Source: Plotosus lineatus (taxonomy: Eukaryota > Chordata > Actinopteri > Siluriformes > Plotosidae). From it: a stretch of 64,000 nt of DNA. This document shows, piece after piece, positions 54,025 to 64,000 of this stretch (position 1 is the stretch's first letter; each line of letters begins with the position of its first letter). The stretch lies in assembly GCA_024760905.1 (NCBI GenBank), contig CM045737.1, forward strand, positions 12,657,226 to 12,721,225, given 5' to 3'. The notes beneath the pieces were generated by a model. That model was given only the letters and a program-made list of their open reading frames with translations. It did no database searches and was not told the origin of the DNA. The position numbers and the translations under genes were made by a program.

Positions 54025-54339
54025 TCATAAAAACGCCAAAGGAATCCAAAACAAGATAAAAGGAAATGTTCTGATCGCAGACGTCCCTGATGAGGTGTTA
54101 GCTGGGGCAGTTTCTATCAAGACCGGTTTTATGTGAAGATTCATTTGTTACTGTTTTCATTATTTTGTCTGGATTCACCTAAGACTCAACTAAGATTGGC
54201 ACCAGCTTCCCTGTGAGCCTAACGAAGAACAAGCTTAATCGAAAATAGATGAATAAATGAAATTCTCTTCTCTAAACCCCACGTTATGAAAGAGCTGCAC
54301 AACTCCTGCGTATAGAGTTATTTATTTAGTATTTACCAC
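54025..54339. other. unassigned sequence
   Basis: No gene recognised. The cagcttccctgtgagcctaa stretch at 54205 resembles a decayed SINE tail. Confidence 0.45.
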
Positions 54340-54352
54340 AGTTCCTTTCCAC

Positions 54353-55092
54353 TTTTCTTCTTTTCCTTTTCCAGAGAGGGGCAGTGGTGGTCTAGTGGTA
54401 TAAGGCGCCAGATCGCTGATCCAAAGGTTGGGGGTTTGAGTCCCACTCTCCACAAGGTTGTCACTGTCCCCGCAGTGCAGCTAACTGGGTTATCAAAGGC
54501 CGGCCATGTCTCTCACTGTCTATGGTGTGAGGCATGTAAAAGAATCATTGCTGACTTTCGACAAGAGTAGGCTGCAAAGCCGTCAGCGTGTTTCCGCCCT
54601 GCGATGGCCTGGCGAGCTGTCCAGGGTGTACTCTGCCCTCGCCCTGAGTTGTCTGGGATGGGCACCAGCCTCCCCATGACCCTAATTAGGATGAAGCGGT
54701 TCCAGAAAATGAACTGATGAACTTTTCCAGAGATGAAAATGTTGAGGTTCTCTTTGGGAGTAACGAGGATGGATAGGATCAGAAATGAGTATATCAGAGG
54801 GACATCCCATGTAAGATGTTTTGGAGACAAAGTCAGAGAGGCTAGATTGAGATGGTTTGGACATGTACAGAGGAGGGATAGTGAGTATATTGGCAGTAGG
54901 ATACTGAGGTTGGAACTACCAGGCAGAAGGCCTAGAGGAAGACCAAAGAAGAGATTTATGGATGTGGTGAAGGAGGACATGAAGGTCACTGGAGTAAGAG
55001 AAGAAGATGCAAAGGACAGGGTGAGATGGAGGCGGATGGTTTGCTGTGGCGACCCCTGAAGGGAACAGCCGAAAGGAAAAGAAGAAGAAGAT
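54353..55092 (+). mobile_element. RTE LINE (R6), 5'-truncated, split by SINE-A
   Basis: The perfect duplication agttcctttccac at 54340-54352 and 55093-55105 sets the ends. The right part (54734-55092) is the last ~350 bp of the RTE, with MLRFSLGVTRMDRIRNEYI and RWFGHVQRRDSEYI readable and a GAAGAAGAAG tail. The first ~20 bp (ttttcttcttttcctttt) look like an inverted piece of the RTE tail. A SINE-A sits at 54378-54721. Confidence 0.88.
54378..54721 (+). mobile_element. SINE-A inside R6
   Basis: Head ggggcagtggtggtctagtgg, B box ggtttgagtccc, full body, tail gcggttccagaaaatgaact. The duplication cttttccagaga at 54366-54377 and 54722-54733 is perfect. It landed after the RTE. Confidence 0.9.
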
Positions 55093-55105
55093 AGTTCCTT
55101 TCCAC

Positions 55106-55410
55106 AGCAAGAAGCGCTGCCAAAACAAGAACTTCCACCAACATAAACCCTGCGTTTCCGTGACTATAGCACTAGGCCTCAATATTGTGGTATGGAATTT
55201 AACTCTTCCACTTTCTCCAACACCTATTACAGTGGCCATGGAAAGGACAAAGGGACAATTTCTTGTAAGGGACAGGATGGATACTGCAAGACATAGGAAG
55301 GTGGGTGTAGTCAGTGTCTCTACGTGTAGTCTTTAATGGTGAAATGAGATTGAATATATTAACATTTAGGTGAATCAAGAATAATGAGTCAAAAATATAT
55401 GCACATCTGA
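55106..55410. other. unassigned sequence
   Basis: No gene or repeat recognised. Confidence 0.45.
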
Positions 55411-55684
55411 CCTTTATTGCCTATCCTGCAGGGTGCATGGGGAAAACCGAAGCCAATCTCAGCTGACTTGGGGCATAAGGCACTCTGAAGAGGGCACCGA
55501 ACTGTCACAGCACAGAGTTAACATATATAGAAACAACAATTCACACTCATCACAACACAAATTAGAGTTGCTCGATAATTTTATGTGTATGCCTTTGGGC
55601 TGTAGTCGGAAACCAGAGCACCCAGAGGAAACCAAAGCAACTCCACACAGAAATGCTCTTGGTGGCTATGAAGATTGAACTCAA
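55411..55684 (-). mobile_element. SINE-C, degraded
   Basis: The reverse complement has ctccacacagaaatgctctt at the expected place, ggtttcctctgggtgctctgg, and the tgtgagtgtgaattgttg block. An old copy with a poor head. Confidence 0.65.
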
Positions 55685-55689
55685 CAGGG

Positions 55690-55845
55690 AAATAGTAGCT
55701 CAGTGTTGGACGAATGCTCAGAAGGTCATGAGTTCAAATCCTAGCACTGCCAGATTATCACTCTTGGGCTCCTAAGCAAGACCCCAGTTGCTCTGAATAA
55801 GGGAGCCTGCCAAGTGCTATAAATGCCACCTACTAGGCAAGTCTT
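55690..55845 (+). mobile_element. SINE-E
   Basis: tRNA-like head aaatagtagctcagtgttgg with B box gagttcaaatcc, then agcactgccagattatcact, cttgggctcctaagcaagac and a ctataaatgcc end. Fits a widespread fish tRNA SINE. A second copy is at 57850. Confidence 0.75.
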
Positions 55846-56110
55846 AAAAGTCAAATCCTATAAAACAACCAACATTGCCAAGAAGTCATGATTCATGGGC
55901 TGGTAATGAGGGTAAATTATTACTTAGGCTTTCATTGTAAAGTGCTCACTCAGGTCTTATCCAAAAGCTTCTGTTTGCAGTACCATTTGCGCCACCTTCG
56001 TGGAGGATTGAAGGGCAGAACAGAGCATATTATCTTCTAGTACTTTTGTTTAAGGGTGTAATAATAAAACAAATATATATAAAGGGCAAAACATGTTATC
56101 AAGGAGGAAA
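55846..56110. other. unassigned sequence
   Basis: No gene recognised. Confidence 0.45.
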
Positions 56111-56111
56111 T

Positions 56112-56152
<41 letters not shown>
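56111..56152. repeat. (TA)n microsatellite
   Basis: About 40 bp of TA. Confidence 0.95.
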
Positions 56153-56154
<2 letters not shown>

Positions 56155-56273
56155 ACATCCAAGACCACAATGGCTATGTGTATATTCATGCTGCATTTTC
56201 TTTTGGCCTCTTTAGACTGAACTTTCTTTGAGACTTTGAGATGAAGGGCATTTTCATATATGTGAATTCATAT

Positions 56274-56433
<160 letters not shown>

Positions 56434-56463
56434 GAAGAAAGAAAGAGGGAAAGAAAATATATA

Positions 56464-57175
56464 CAGGGACCCCTCGCTGCTACTTCGCGCTTCAATTCAT
56501 GCAGCTTCAGTGCTTCATGTTTTTTCGTTTTTTTTTAAATATTCTTCGAATTAAAAAAATAAGGAAATTAAGGAAAAATCTTGGAAAAGTGGTGGCATGG
56601 TGGCGTAGTGGTTAGCACGTCCGCCTCACAGCAAGAAGGCCTGTGTTCGATTCCCGACCTGGGCGTTTCTGTGTGGAGTTTATATGTTCTCATTATATGT
56701 TGGGTTTCCTCTGGGTACCTCAGTTTCCTTCCATGGTCCAAAAACATGCACAGTAGGCTATTTGGCTGTTCTAAATTGCCCGTAGGTTCACATCATGCAG
56801 AAGGGTGGAGAAGACAATGGCAAACCACTGCACTATCTTGCACAAGAAAACGTCCATGATGATGATGATAATAATAATCAAGACATTATCCTTCATGGCA
56901 GGTCGCCAAGAGTCGTTGGTCGCCTACGACTCCGAAGGTACCAGACCAGGCCAGGGGAAAAGTTGAGGAAAACGCCACAAAACAAGGCCAATTATGAAAA
57001 ACAAAATATAATTGTTATTATAAGGATTTATAGAATTGAATATGTATTTATTGATATTATATACACATATACATGTACGTATTAGTCAGGCAAGGAGGGT
57101 TGATGCTACTTTGCGGATTTCGGTGGTCGTGGGGAGATCTCGGTCCCAATTAACCGTGGAACGTGAGGGATCCCT
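56464..57175. mobile_element. M3 MITE holding a SINE-C
   Basis: Left end tacagggacccctcgctg (TA 56462-56463), right end aacgtgagggatcccttt, with the last G and the TA altered. M3 sequence is split between ggaaaaatc (56580) and aggggaaaagttgagg (about 56952). Confidence 0.8.
56590..56951 (+). mobile_element. tRNA SINE with SINE-C head and a BovB-like end, inside M3
   Basis: Head tggtggcatggtggcgtagtgg, B box gtgttcgattccc, tgtggagtttatatgttctc and gtccaaaaacatgcac. After the aaattgcccgtaggttc block it continues with agacaatggcaaaccactgc and aggtcgccaagagtcgttgg. That combination resembles the 3' end of BovB-type RTE LINEs and their SINEs. Flanks ttggaaaag and ggggaaaag may be the target duplication. 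Confidence 0.72.
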
Positions 57176-57202
57176 TTGTGTGTGTGTGTGTGTGTGTGTG
57201 TG
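57176..57202. repeat. (GT)n at the M3 right end
   Basis: About 27 bp of TG that starts exactly where M3 ends. Confidence 0.9.
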
Positions 57203-57248
57203 TCTTCTTACATCTTGTGTGTATCTTCTATGAAATATATATAATATA

Positions 57249-57798
57249 CAGAAAGCCCATGTTATTCGGGATCCCGAAAATGCACTAATTATTGGCGCGG
57301 TTTTAAGCTCTTATGTATGATATTACATGCGCTAAAGTATGCTACTTAAACACATGCTATAGACAGTCTTACGCATTAATACAGTAATAATGCATAAAAT
57401 ATTGTAATCATTAAGTAAAAACTTTTTAATTTTGCACTGTGATAATATTTTTAATGAATAAAGTGCTTCGGCTCCTTCCCAGAAGCTAGAGAAGATGCAG
57501 GGAGTTTGAGTGACATCATAGAGTTTATAATCATTAAAAACACACTAAAACGTGAATTCACAATCGCAATCACGTTGATGACATGTGCGCGAGGGGGGGA
57601 AAAAAAAGAGATGTACACATCATCTGCAACCAATCAGCAGGAGGGAGGAAAAAAAAGCACTCAGCCATTGGTTACATTTGAATCATGTGCCAGTAATGTC
57701 ATGATGATGCATATATATAATTTTCCATATATTTTTTGAAAACCAATGTATAATCGAAAATGACTTAACTCGAAACGACTTAAGTCGAGGTATACCTG
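57249..57798. mobile_element. M5-related MITE, 550 bp
   Basis: TA at 57247-57248 and 57799-57800. The left end cagaaagcccatgttattcg and the neighbouring cgctaaagtatgctacttaa resemble M5. The right end (reverse complement caggtatacctcgacttaag) is of another type, so the ends do not match. The interior shares accaatcagcaggaggga and cagccattggtt with M5 but lacks the inverted LINE arms. Confidence 0.6.
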
Positions 57799-57849
57799 TA
57801 TATCTATGTATTTTGAATAGAAACACTACTGCCTATACATATGAGAGAA

Positions 57850-58035
57850 TGTTAGCTCAGTGGTTACAGCGCTGTCTTATTAGGTTGGTGGTTCAAGCTC
57901 TAGTACCAGCACATTACCACTGTTGGCCCCTTGAGAAAGGCCCTTCACCAACAATTGTTCAGTTATATCAGAAAATGTAAAAAGGAATTTGCACTGGCTG
58001 AGGGTGTCTGCCAAATGCACTAAAATGCAAAATAT
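57850..58035 (+). mobile_element. SINE-E
   Basis: tRNA-like head gttagctcagtggttacagc with B box ggttcaagctc, then accagcacattaccactgtt, ggccccttgagaaaggccct and ggctgagggtgtctgccaaa. Confidence 0.82.
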
Positions 58036-59012
58036 CGTCATTAATTTGCGGTCTTGCACACGACATTTAATGCTAGGATTAGAATGCAAGTTAAATGTAA
58101 TTGGTACAATATGTTATTTCTTCGTCCCACAAAGAAACCTAAACATTGCATTTGATTAGGACCACAAGCATCACATTAATCTGCGTAACTGCACAGGGCT
58201 TCATATAGTTTATAGGTAAAATAAAACATCAGTTATAGTTGACATTTATAGCGGTTCTGAGATATATTATAGATATTAAATATCCCTGCACAGACACTGT
58301 AAAGCCTAATATATCCTGTTCAAATGATACAACTTTCCATTAAGCAGCAGTTACGCTTGATACCCTGAAGCTGGTATCTGATATAGTCTGTGGTCAAGCT
58401 GATCCCTTTGATAAGAGTGCCAAACATCTCAGGTCTGGGGTTAACTACATTAGTGACATGAATAGAATTTATGGCGTATACTGTCTCATGTGTAATATGA
58501 AAAAAAATCTGTTTCTCTTGCACGCATGCCTGAATATAATTTACGAACACCATCTTAACAATTTCAGTGTGGCATCTATTTATATTCTATACGTTCACTC
58601 TTGGGGGGAGAAAGGGGGGTGTCCGTGTCTCAGTTGTTTTCATGTGAATGTTTTGTATTACTTGGGTTTGTTTTTATGCATATAAAGGATGACTTTGGAT
58701 GTCATGGTGTTTTGATTTGAGTCCACTTTCTTTACCATCTGCTATGATTCTGTATCTTCTCACTCTATTAAAAGACAAAAAAAAGTGAAAGTTTTTTCTT
58801 AATAAAAACATGTTGATTTGTCAAATATGTTCCATGACAGATTTCACTAAACAGCAGCTAATCATAGCTTGAGGATGCTGGAGCCCTGTACATACAGCAT
58901 TCACAGCAAGTGATAAGCCATCCAAACTTATTGCAATTACCAGAAATGTATATGATGGATTTAAATAATGATGTCATCTTGCTGGGAGACATGGGGGTGG
59001 AGCATTTAGCTC
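58036..59012. other. no recognisable feature (about 1 kb)
   Basis: Small open frames only. Possibly unique sequence. Confidence 0.5.
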
Positions 59013-59114
59013 AGGGACGGCCAACCAGTCAGAGACCAAGAGCCACATTTTTTTAACTGTGTTACTGCACAGATCCACATCATACACTTGGGCACACATG
59101 AACATCACCCATCA

Positions 59115-59173
<59 letters not shown>

Positions 59174-59625
59174 TCTCACACATACACACACACACAGATA
59201 CCACTGCTCAGCCAGATTTATTGTAAATTAACACACCTTTGAAGGTCAGAGTGCAACTGTGATTCAATAGCCGTGTTAATGTCCAATATTCTGTGTTTAA
59301 CAGTGCGGCAGGACAGTTGGACGTCCGATACCACACTTTTTAGTTTGTCGTTTTCGGGAGAAAGGATTTCAACAACGTCACTGAGGCATTTTTTGACAAA
59401 CTCTCCTTCATTGTATGGCTTTTGGCCCATGCCATGTTTCAAAGCTCGTTGATACAATGCAAATGTTATGGTCTCTGAGTGCTTCGTAAATTTTTGGGAA
59501 ATCTGTATCTGCTTTCCTGCCTAACATTTCAGAGTGAACAACTTGTGCTTGTGAGGTTCAGTCCCTTTAGGACATTTTTGGTCAAAGTTAGCATGCAGGG
59601 AGCTGAAGTGGCGCTGATGACTTGA
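59013..59625 (-). mobile_element. hAT element fragment
   Basis: The end cagggacggccaaccagtca and gagccacattttttt are typical of a hAT family with an AGGG...GCCAC terminus. A transposase piece follows on the minus strand. A CT array of about 55 bp (59121-59176) lies between. The far terminal repeat is not found; M3 starts at 59630. Confidence 0.6.
59218..59460 (-). pseudogene. hAT transposase N-terminal fragment (GTF2IRD2/ZBED-like)
   Basis: Reads KPYNEGEFVKKCLSDVVEIL, then LKSVVSDVQLSCRTVKHRI and ISQINTAIESQL-like sequence. This matches the stretch after the BED finger in GTF2IRD2-like hAT transposases (KPY..GEFVK.C......L........LS..TV.RRI..I). One open frame, no stop within 79 codons, but it ends before the catalytic domain. 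Confidence 0.75.
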
Positions 59626-59703
59626 AGTACAGGGATCCCTCGGTTTCCGAGGTTAATTTCCCCCGCGACCACCGAATTCCGAGAAGTAGGATCATCATCA
59701 CCA

Positions 59704-59753
<50 letters not shown>
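59704..59753. repeat. (CA)n microsatellite in M3
   Basis: About 50 bp of CA with one CAAA step. Confidence 0.95.
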
Positions 59754-59756
<3 letters not shown>

Positions 59757-59789
59757 AACCCCCCGACTGACGTATACAAATATGTATGA

Positions 59790-60136
59790 GATTTCCTTTC
59801 GGCTTTCTCCCTTGTTCAGGGGTTGCCACAGCGAATGATTCGCACGTTTGATTTGGTCTAGGTTTTTATGTCGGATGCCCTTCCTGACACAACCCTTTAG
59901 CAAGGGACAGAAACACCTGATGGCTTTGCAGCTACTCTGTACAAAAATCAGAAATGGTTCTTTTACATGAACCTCTCACCAGAGACAGTGAGAGACATGG
60001 ACGGCCTTTGATAACCCAGTTAGCTGCACTGGGGATGGGGGGGGGGGCAGTGACAACCCTGTGGAGAGTGGAACTCGGGACCCCCAACCTTAGGATCAGC
60101 AATCCAACACCCTATACCACTAGACCACCACTGCCC
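59790..60136 (-). mobile_element. SINE-B inside M3
   Basis: Tail at left (tttcctttcggctttctccc), then the RTE-derived motif (tcggatgcccttcctgac), head at right (agaccaccactgccc). The flanks tatacaaatatgtat and tatacgtacatgtat suggest a decayed target duplication. A G run lies at 60036-60046. Confidence 0.85.
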
Positions 60137-60546
60137 TGTATACGTACATGTATATGTGTATATAATATCAATATATATGTACATATTCAATGCTATAAAT
60201 GCTTATAAAAACAATTAAACATTAAAAAAATAATGGATAAGATGTAAATAAAATATAAATACAGTAGGTCCTCGCTATTCGCGGGGGTTCAGTTCCGAAC
60301 CCTCTCGTGAATGAAGATAATCCGCGAGTTCTGTACCCGGAAGTAAAACCCCATGTATCATATTAAATGCGCGAATGAGCAACCAGAAGTAAAATACTAT
60401 GTATCTATCACATGGGCTAAAATATACTTCTTAAACACATTCGATAGACAGTCTTACTCATTAATACAGTATTAATGTAGTAAAATGTAGTAATGATTAA
60501 GAAAAACTTTTCAATTTTTACTGTTATATTTATTGATGATAAAATA

Positions 60547-61334
60547 CAGTCAGCCCTCTACTTACGAAAACCTCTGAATACGAAAAACCAGGTTACGAAA
60601 ACATTTTCCTAAATTTTCATCCTCTGTAGATGAAATAACATCTTCTTATGAAAAGCACCAAACGCGCCATTCAAAAATTAAAACCCGCCATTCAAAAATT
60701 CAGAAAATGTGCGAGTTGCTCTCTCATTGGCTGGCTCCCAACATCCCGCCCCGCTGGCCTCCCATTGGCCTCCCATTGGCCAGGAGGGAGCTGAATCTCC
60801 ATAATACTACACCCATAAATCTTGTTTGTCACACGCGTAAAGGAGAGTTTACGTGAGTTTATTTGAGAGTGCTCATCTTGTAATCTTATAAACATGGCTC
60901 ATTGGTAATTATAATGGGTTTACATGACTAGACAACCAAGTGAAACAATAAGGAATGAAGACAGTTTTTATGACCGATTTGAGCAGAGATGTGGCGCACT
61001 TGCCCTGACAGACACAGAACTGTGTACAGAGTCGGTCAGAAAGGAGACAGGTGCTCTTTAACGCTCTTTTGAGAGTGCTCAGCTTATTTTTCGTTTTTTA
61101 AATTGTTTAATTGAGTAAATGTTTAATAAAACATAAAACATATCACATCCGCCGAATGTGAGCAAAACGTGGCTCATCCGGACCTCCGATCCCTCAAGAA
61201 AACAAGTTAATGTTGAGTCCTGACCTCCGATCTGTCAAGCGCGCTTTGAATGCCCCTTCTCAAAAGCTCCAGGGTCGGCCGCGTGCTGCGTGTGGGCAGA
61301 GCCCGTATTCGGCGGAGCGTGCCACAAATATGTG

Positions 61335-61398
<64 letters not shown>

Positions 61399-61529
61399 TA
61401 GAGAGAGACGGTGTGTGTATGTGGGTGTATATGTGTGTGTTCCAAGTAAAATGTACCTCTACTTACAAAAACTCCAGGCTACGAAAAAGGCTCTGGAACA
61501 GATTAATTTCGTAAGTAGACGGCCAACTG
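60547..61529. mobile_element. M2 MITE, complete, inside M5
   Basis: Ends cagtcagccctctacttacg and (reverse complement) cagttggccgtctacttacg, with TA 60545-60546 and 61530-61531. Contains an inverted CCAAT block (cattggc, ccccgctgg; 60724-60785), the GC-rich M2 block (61150-61330) and a GT/GA array. Confidence 0.87.
61346..61402. repeat. (GT)n(GA)n compound microsatellite
   Basis: About 36 bp of GT then about 22 bp of GA, with further GA downstream. Confidence 0.95.
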
Positions 61530-61574
61530 TATAAACATTATACAGCATACACTGTTGTAAAGCACTGGTATTAA

Positions 61575-62485
61575 AGTCTTTTTCAATTATTATTCCAGTA
61601 CAGTATCTAAGATAATGTTTAGAATGTTTGTGCATGAGATTTTATGCTCTTTAACATGTTTAACAAATGATACCAAATGGATAAACTTTATTAAGCTTAA
61701 TGTACTTTTACATTGAACTTGGAGTGACGTCTTGGAGTGACGTCTCCAAGATGGCGCTGCCTAGAGGGCAACGTTGCAGAGTTCTAAGAGTCAAATTGTT
61801 TCTTTGTTTGTTTTAATTTGTTTTATTTGTTGTTTTGTTTGTTCATGTTTTGGACTATGCTCATCTATGACCGGTCGACCCTGCTACAGCTTTGAGCAGC
61901 TTCGGCTTTGGGAAACTAACCACGCAACAATTCCTATCATGAGCTAAAATGCTATGGGAGCTCAATGCTAGCCGCACCTCGGCTAACAATAAGCCCAGGC
62001 GGGGAGGGGCCAAACGACGGCTTCGGCGCTTGGGATCGTAGGGGATGAAAGCCGTGTAGTTGGCTGGTGCAATCATTAATGGTAACCGGGGTGCTGCTAG
62101 CATTGAGTTACCGTTGCATATTAGCTCAGGATAGGAGTTGAGCATTCTCAGTTGCCCGAAGACTCCGATCTCATAGCTGTAGTAGGGTCGACCAGTCATA
62201 GACGAGCATAGTGCAAAACATGAACAAACAAAACAACAAATAAAACAAAGTAAAACAAACAAAGAAACAATTTGACTCTGAGAACTCTTCGATGTCGCCC
62301 TCTAGGCAGCGCCATCTTGGAGACATCACGTTCAATGCAAAAGAACATGAAGCGTAATAAAGTTTGTCCTGTTGGTATCATTTGTTAAACATGCTTCAGA
62401 ACATAAAATCTCACTCACAAACATTCTAAACATTAACTTAGATACTGTACTAGAATAATAATTGAAAAAGAATTTAATACAACAG
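61575..62485. repeat. inverted arms of the second M5 copy, with LINE core
   Basis: Left arm from caattattattccagtaca to about 61905, right arm its reverse complement to 62485. The minus strand across the core reads GRPYYSYEIGVFGQLR and, in another frame, APANYTAFIPYDPKRRSRR. This is the same LINE endonuclease stretch as in the first M5 copy, but shorter: the NKLDEL part is missing. Confidence 0.7.
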
Positions 62486-62986
62486 TTAACTGGTAATTAA
62501 AACACACAAAAAAGAGGCCCATTGACAACTTGTGCACGAATGAGGAAAAAGGGCCATTACATCATCTCAACCAATCAGCAGGAAGGAGGACAGCCACTGG
62601 CTGAATTTGAGTTTCGTGTCAGTTGCTTGGCAGTCTACAAATACTCAAACCGTGAGTGCAAAATCGCAAATAGTTAAGGGCCTACTGTACACACACGTAC
62701 ACACACATACAGACAAGCGTGCGTGCATGCATGCACTCAGATGCACACCTCACAAAAATGTAAGTAGTTTTGATGGGAGGTTTTGGGTTGTTTTTTTGTT
62801 TGTTTAGGGTTTTTGGTTTTATGGGTTTTTTTTTTTTTTTTTTTTTTTGCATAACTGGCCTTGTTTTTGTGGCATTTTTTTCTCCTATTCTTCCTCAATT
62901 TCCTTAATTTTTAATTTGTTGAATATTAAAAAAAAAAAAAAACTGAAGCTGCATGAATTGAAGCGCAAAGTAGCGAGGGATCCCTG

Positions 62987-63310
62987 TATTGAAATGTACT
63001 AATGACACCTGACATATAAGGCAGAATGGCTTACCATAATGTTCAACAACAAAAAACCCTCCTACTCTGTTAAAAACGTCTGGGGCTCTTCTACATATTT
63101 TTGTGAACTTGACACAAATTATTTACTTAAATGATCTCGCCATACTGGGATGTTTTGCAGTATTTTCATCTCACGCACATGTGCATTTGACAAAAATACC
63201 GCACCAAACTCTGGCGACGAGCACGCACATTAAAAAAAAAACAATCAAAAACTTTGATATGAGCATATCACGGAACTCAGGAGCCGCGGGTTTTGGTTAC
63301 TTCTAGTTTA
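62987..63310. other. unassigned sequence
   Basis: No gene recognised. Confidence 0.45.
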
Positions 63311-63318
63311 GCTCATGC

Positions 63319-63640
63319 ACCTCACAGCATGAAGATCGTCAGTAAGAGTGTTTCTGTACAAAGCTTGCATGTTACCCCTATGAGTGTGTGTGTGTGTGTC
63401 CTCTGGGTACTCCAGTTTCCTCCAACAGTCCAAAGACATGTATGCTATAGGCTAATGCACAGGTTCAAATTGCCCATAGGACTGATTGTCAATGGGTGGC
63501 TAGATGTGGCCCTGCCATGGCCTGGCAAGATGTTCAGTTTGTGCCTTGATTTCGCCCAGAGCTGGCTGGGACAAGCTCCAACTTCTCTGCCAGCCTTATA
63601 AAGTAATATGAAGCTGTACGGCAAATGAAGAGAATGAATC
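63319..63640 (+). mobile_element. SINE-C, degraded
   Basis: Contains gcacctcacagcatgaagat, the gggtactccagtttcctcca block, agtccaaagacatgtatgc, caaattgcccatagg and a SINE-A-like end (ccatggcctggcaagatgtt). A short GT array lies inside at 63385-63398. Confidence 0.72.
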
Positions 63641-64000
63641 ACTATCATTACGCCATTTTATCTAGATGTCCAGCTATTTTTAAAAAATATTACCGATATA
63701 AGAGACATGTATCGAATTTGTTATATTGATTTCATGGCTCAAAAATCTGCCCTTTATTTCCAGAATCAAGTTGCACAGATTTCAGGAAAATCTTTGTGGG
63801 AAAGCTCTCCATCATGGTGTCACAATGAGAGCACATAATTTTTGTTTTGTGTGCTTTGTGGTTTCAAAACACTCTGCCTATGAGTAAATACTCCACAGAA
63901 CTCAAAGTTCATCACAAAGGTTATACTTCAAACAAACCCACAGAACTGTGTTGAACATGTTCCTCCCTCTTCGTCATCTATTTTATTATCAGTAAACAGA
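63641..64000. other. unassigned sequence to window end
   Basis: No gene or repeat recognised. Confidence 0.45.

Larger units (their letters stand above)
60262..62687. mobile_element. M5 element inside M3, holding M2
   Basis: Left end cagtaggtcctcgctattcg (TA 60260-60261), right end aagggcctactg (TA 62688-62689). Reverse arrangement of the M5 copy at 3456. Without M2 it is about 1.44 kb. It has the same inverted LINE arms (about 61575-61905 and 62165-62485). Confidence 0.85.
59630..62986. mobile_element. M3 MITE with four-layer nest
   Basis: Left end tacagggatccctcggttt (TA 59628-59629), right end gtagcgagggatccctg (TA 62987-62988). The M3 body is continuous once SINE-B (59790-60136) and M5 (60262-62687) are removed: it stops at aaatataaata and resumes at cacacacgtacacac. 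M5 itself contains M2. Confidence 0.85.

Overview
This is eukaryotic nuclear DNA, most likely from a teleost fish. I see no convincing host protein-coding gene, rRNA or functional tRNA gene. The mix that points to a teleost is: several Tc1/mariner-like elements, an RTE-clade LINE whose endonuclease is often mislabelled 'craniofacial development protein 2-like', hAT and pogo-like DNA transposons, several tRNA-derived SINEs, and many long dinucleotide arrays. I cannot name the species. No prokaryotic operons, ribosome binding sites or CRISPR arrays are present.

Family names are mine. SINE-A and SINE-B share a tRNA-derived head and body but differ in their 3' half: SINE-A ends in an L2-like tail, SINE-B in a tail built from the RTE LINE. 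SINE-C, D and E are other tRNA-headed repeats. M1 to M5 are non-autonomous DNA transposons (MITEs) with CAG...CTG ends flanked by TA, as in the Tc1/mariner/pogo superfamily. Tc1-a, -b and -c are three Tc1-like families.

Layout. 1-3.4 kb: Tc1 fragment, TA array, SINE-B, SINE-A. 3.4-5.2 kb: large M5 element with an internal inverted repeat made of LINE sequence. 5.3-8.2 kb: 5'-truncated RTE inserted in a MITE that also holds a hAT MITE. 8.6-13.3 kb: SINEs and an M3 element holding an M4 piece and an LTR fragment. 13.5-16.2 kb: Tc1-a holding an M1 piece and a SINE-A that itself contains a solo LTR. 17.7-19.8 kb: Tc1-b holding an RTE that holds a second RTE tail. 20.5-24.2 kb: hAT element, Tc1-b fragment, a SINE head rearranged by inverted duplication, L2-like LINE remnant. 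24.4-26.4 kb: M3 with a nested SINE-B and M2. 28.3-31.9 kb: SINE-in-SINE nests, RTE, Tc1-c and M1. 33-38.1 kb: chimeric MITE, SINE-A pair, Tc1-c pieces, long RTE. 39.5-48.2 kb: M1, hAT with BED-finger remains, pogo-like element, M3 and M1 copies. 49.3-52.5 kb: full-length RTE with a perfect 19-bp target duplication. 53.6-57.8 kb: SINEs, RTE tail, M3. 59.0-63.0 kb: hAT piece and a four-layer nest (M3 containing SINE-B and M5, M5 containing M2).

The elements work together mainly as parasite and host. The RTE encodes an endonuclease and reverse transcriptase that could mobilise SINE-B, whose ends copy both RTE termini. The MITEs need transposases supplied from elsewhere. Every coding copy here is broken by stops, frameshifts or truncation. 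All family assignments come from reading the sequence and from memory of repeat families; no database search was run.
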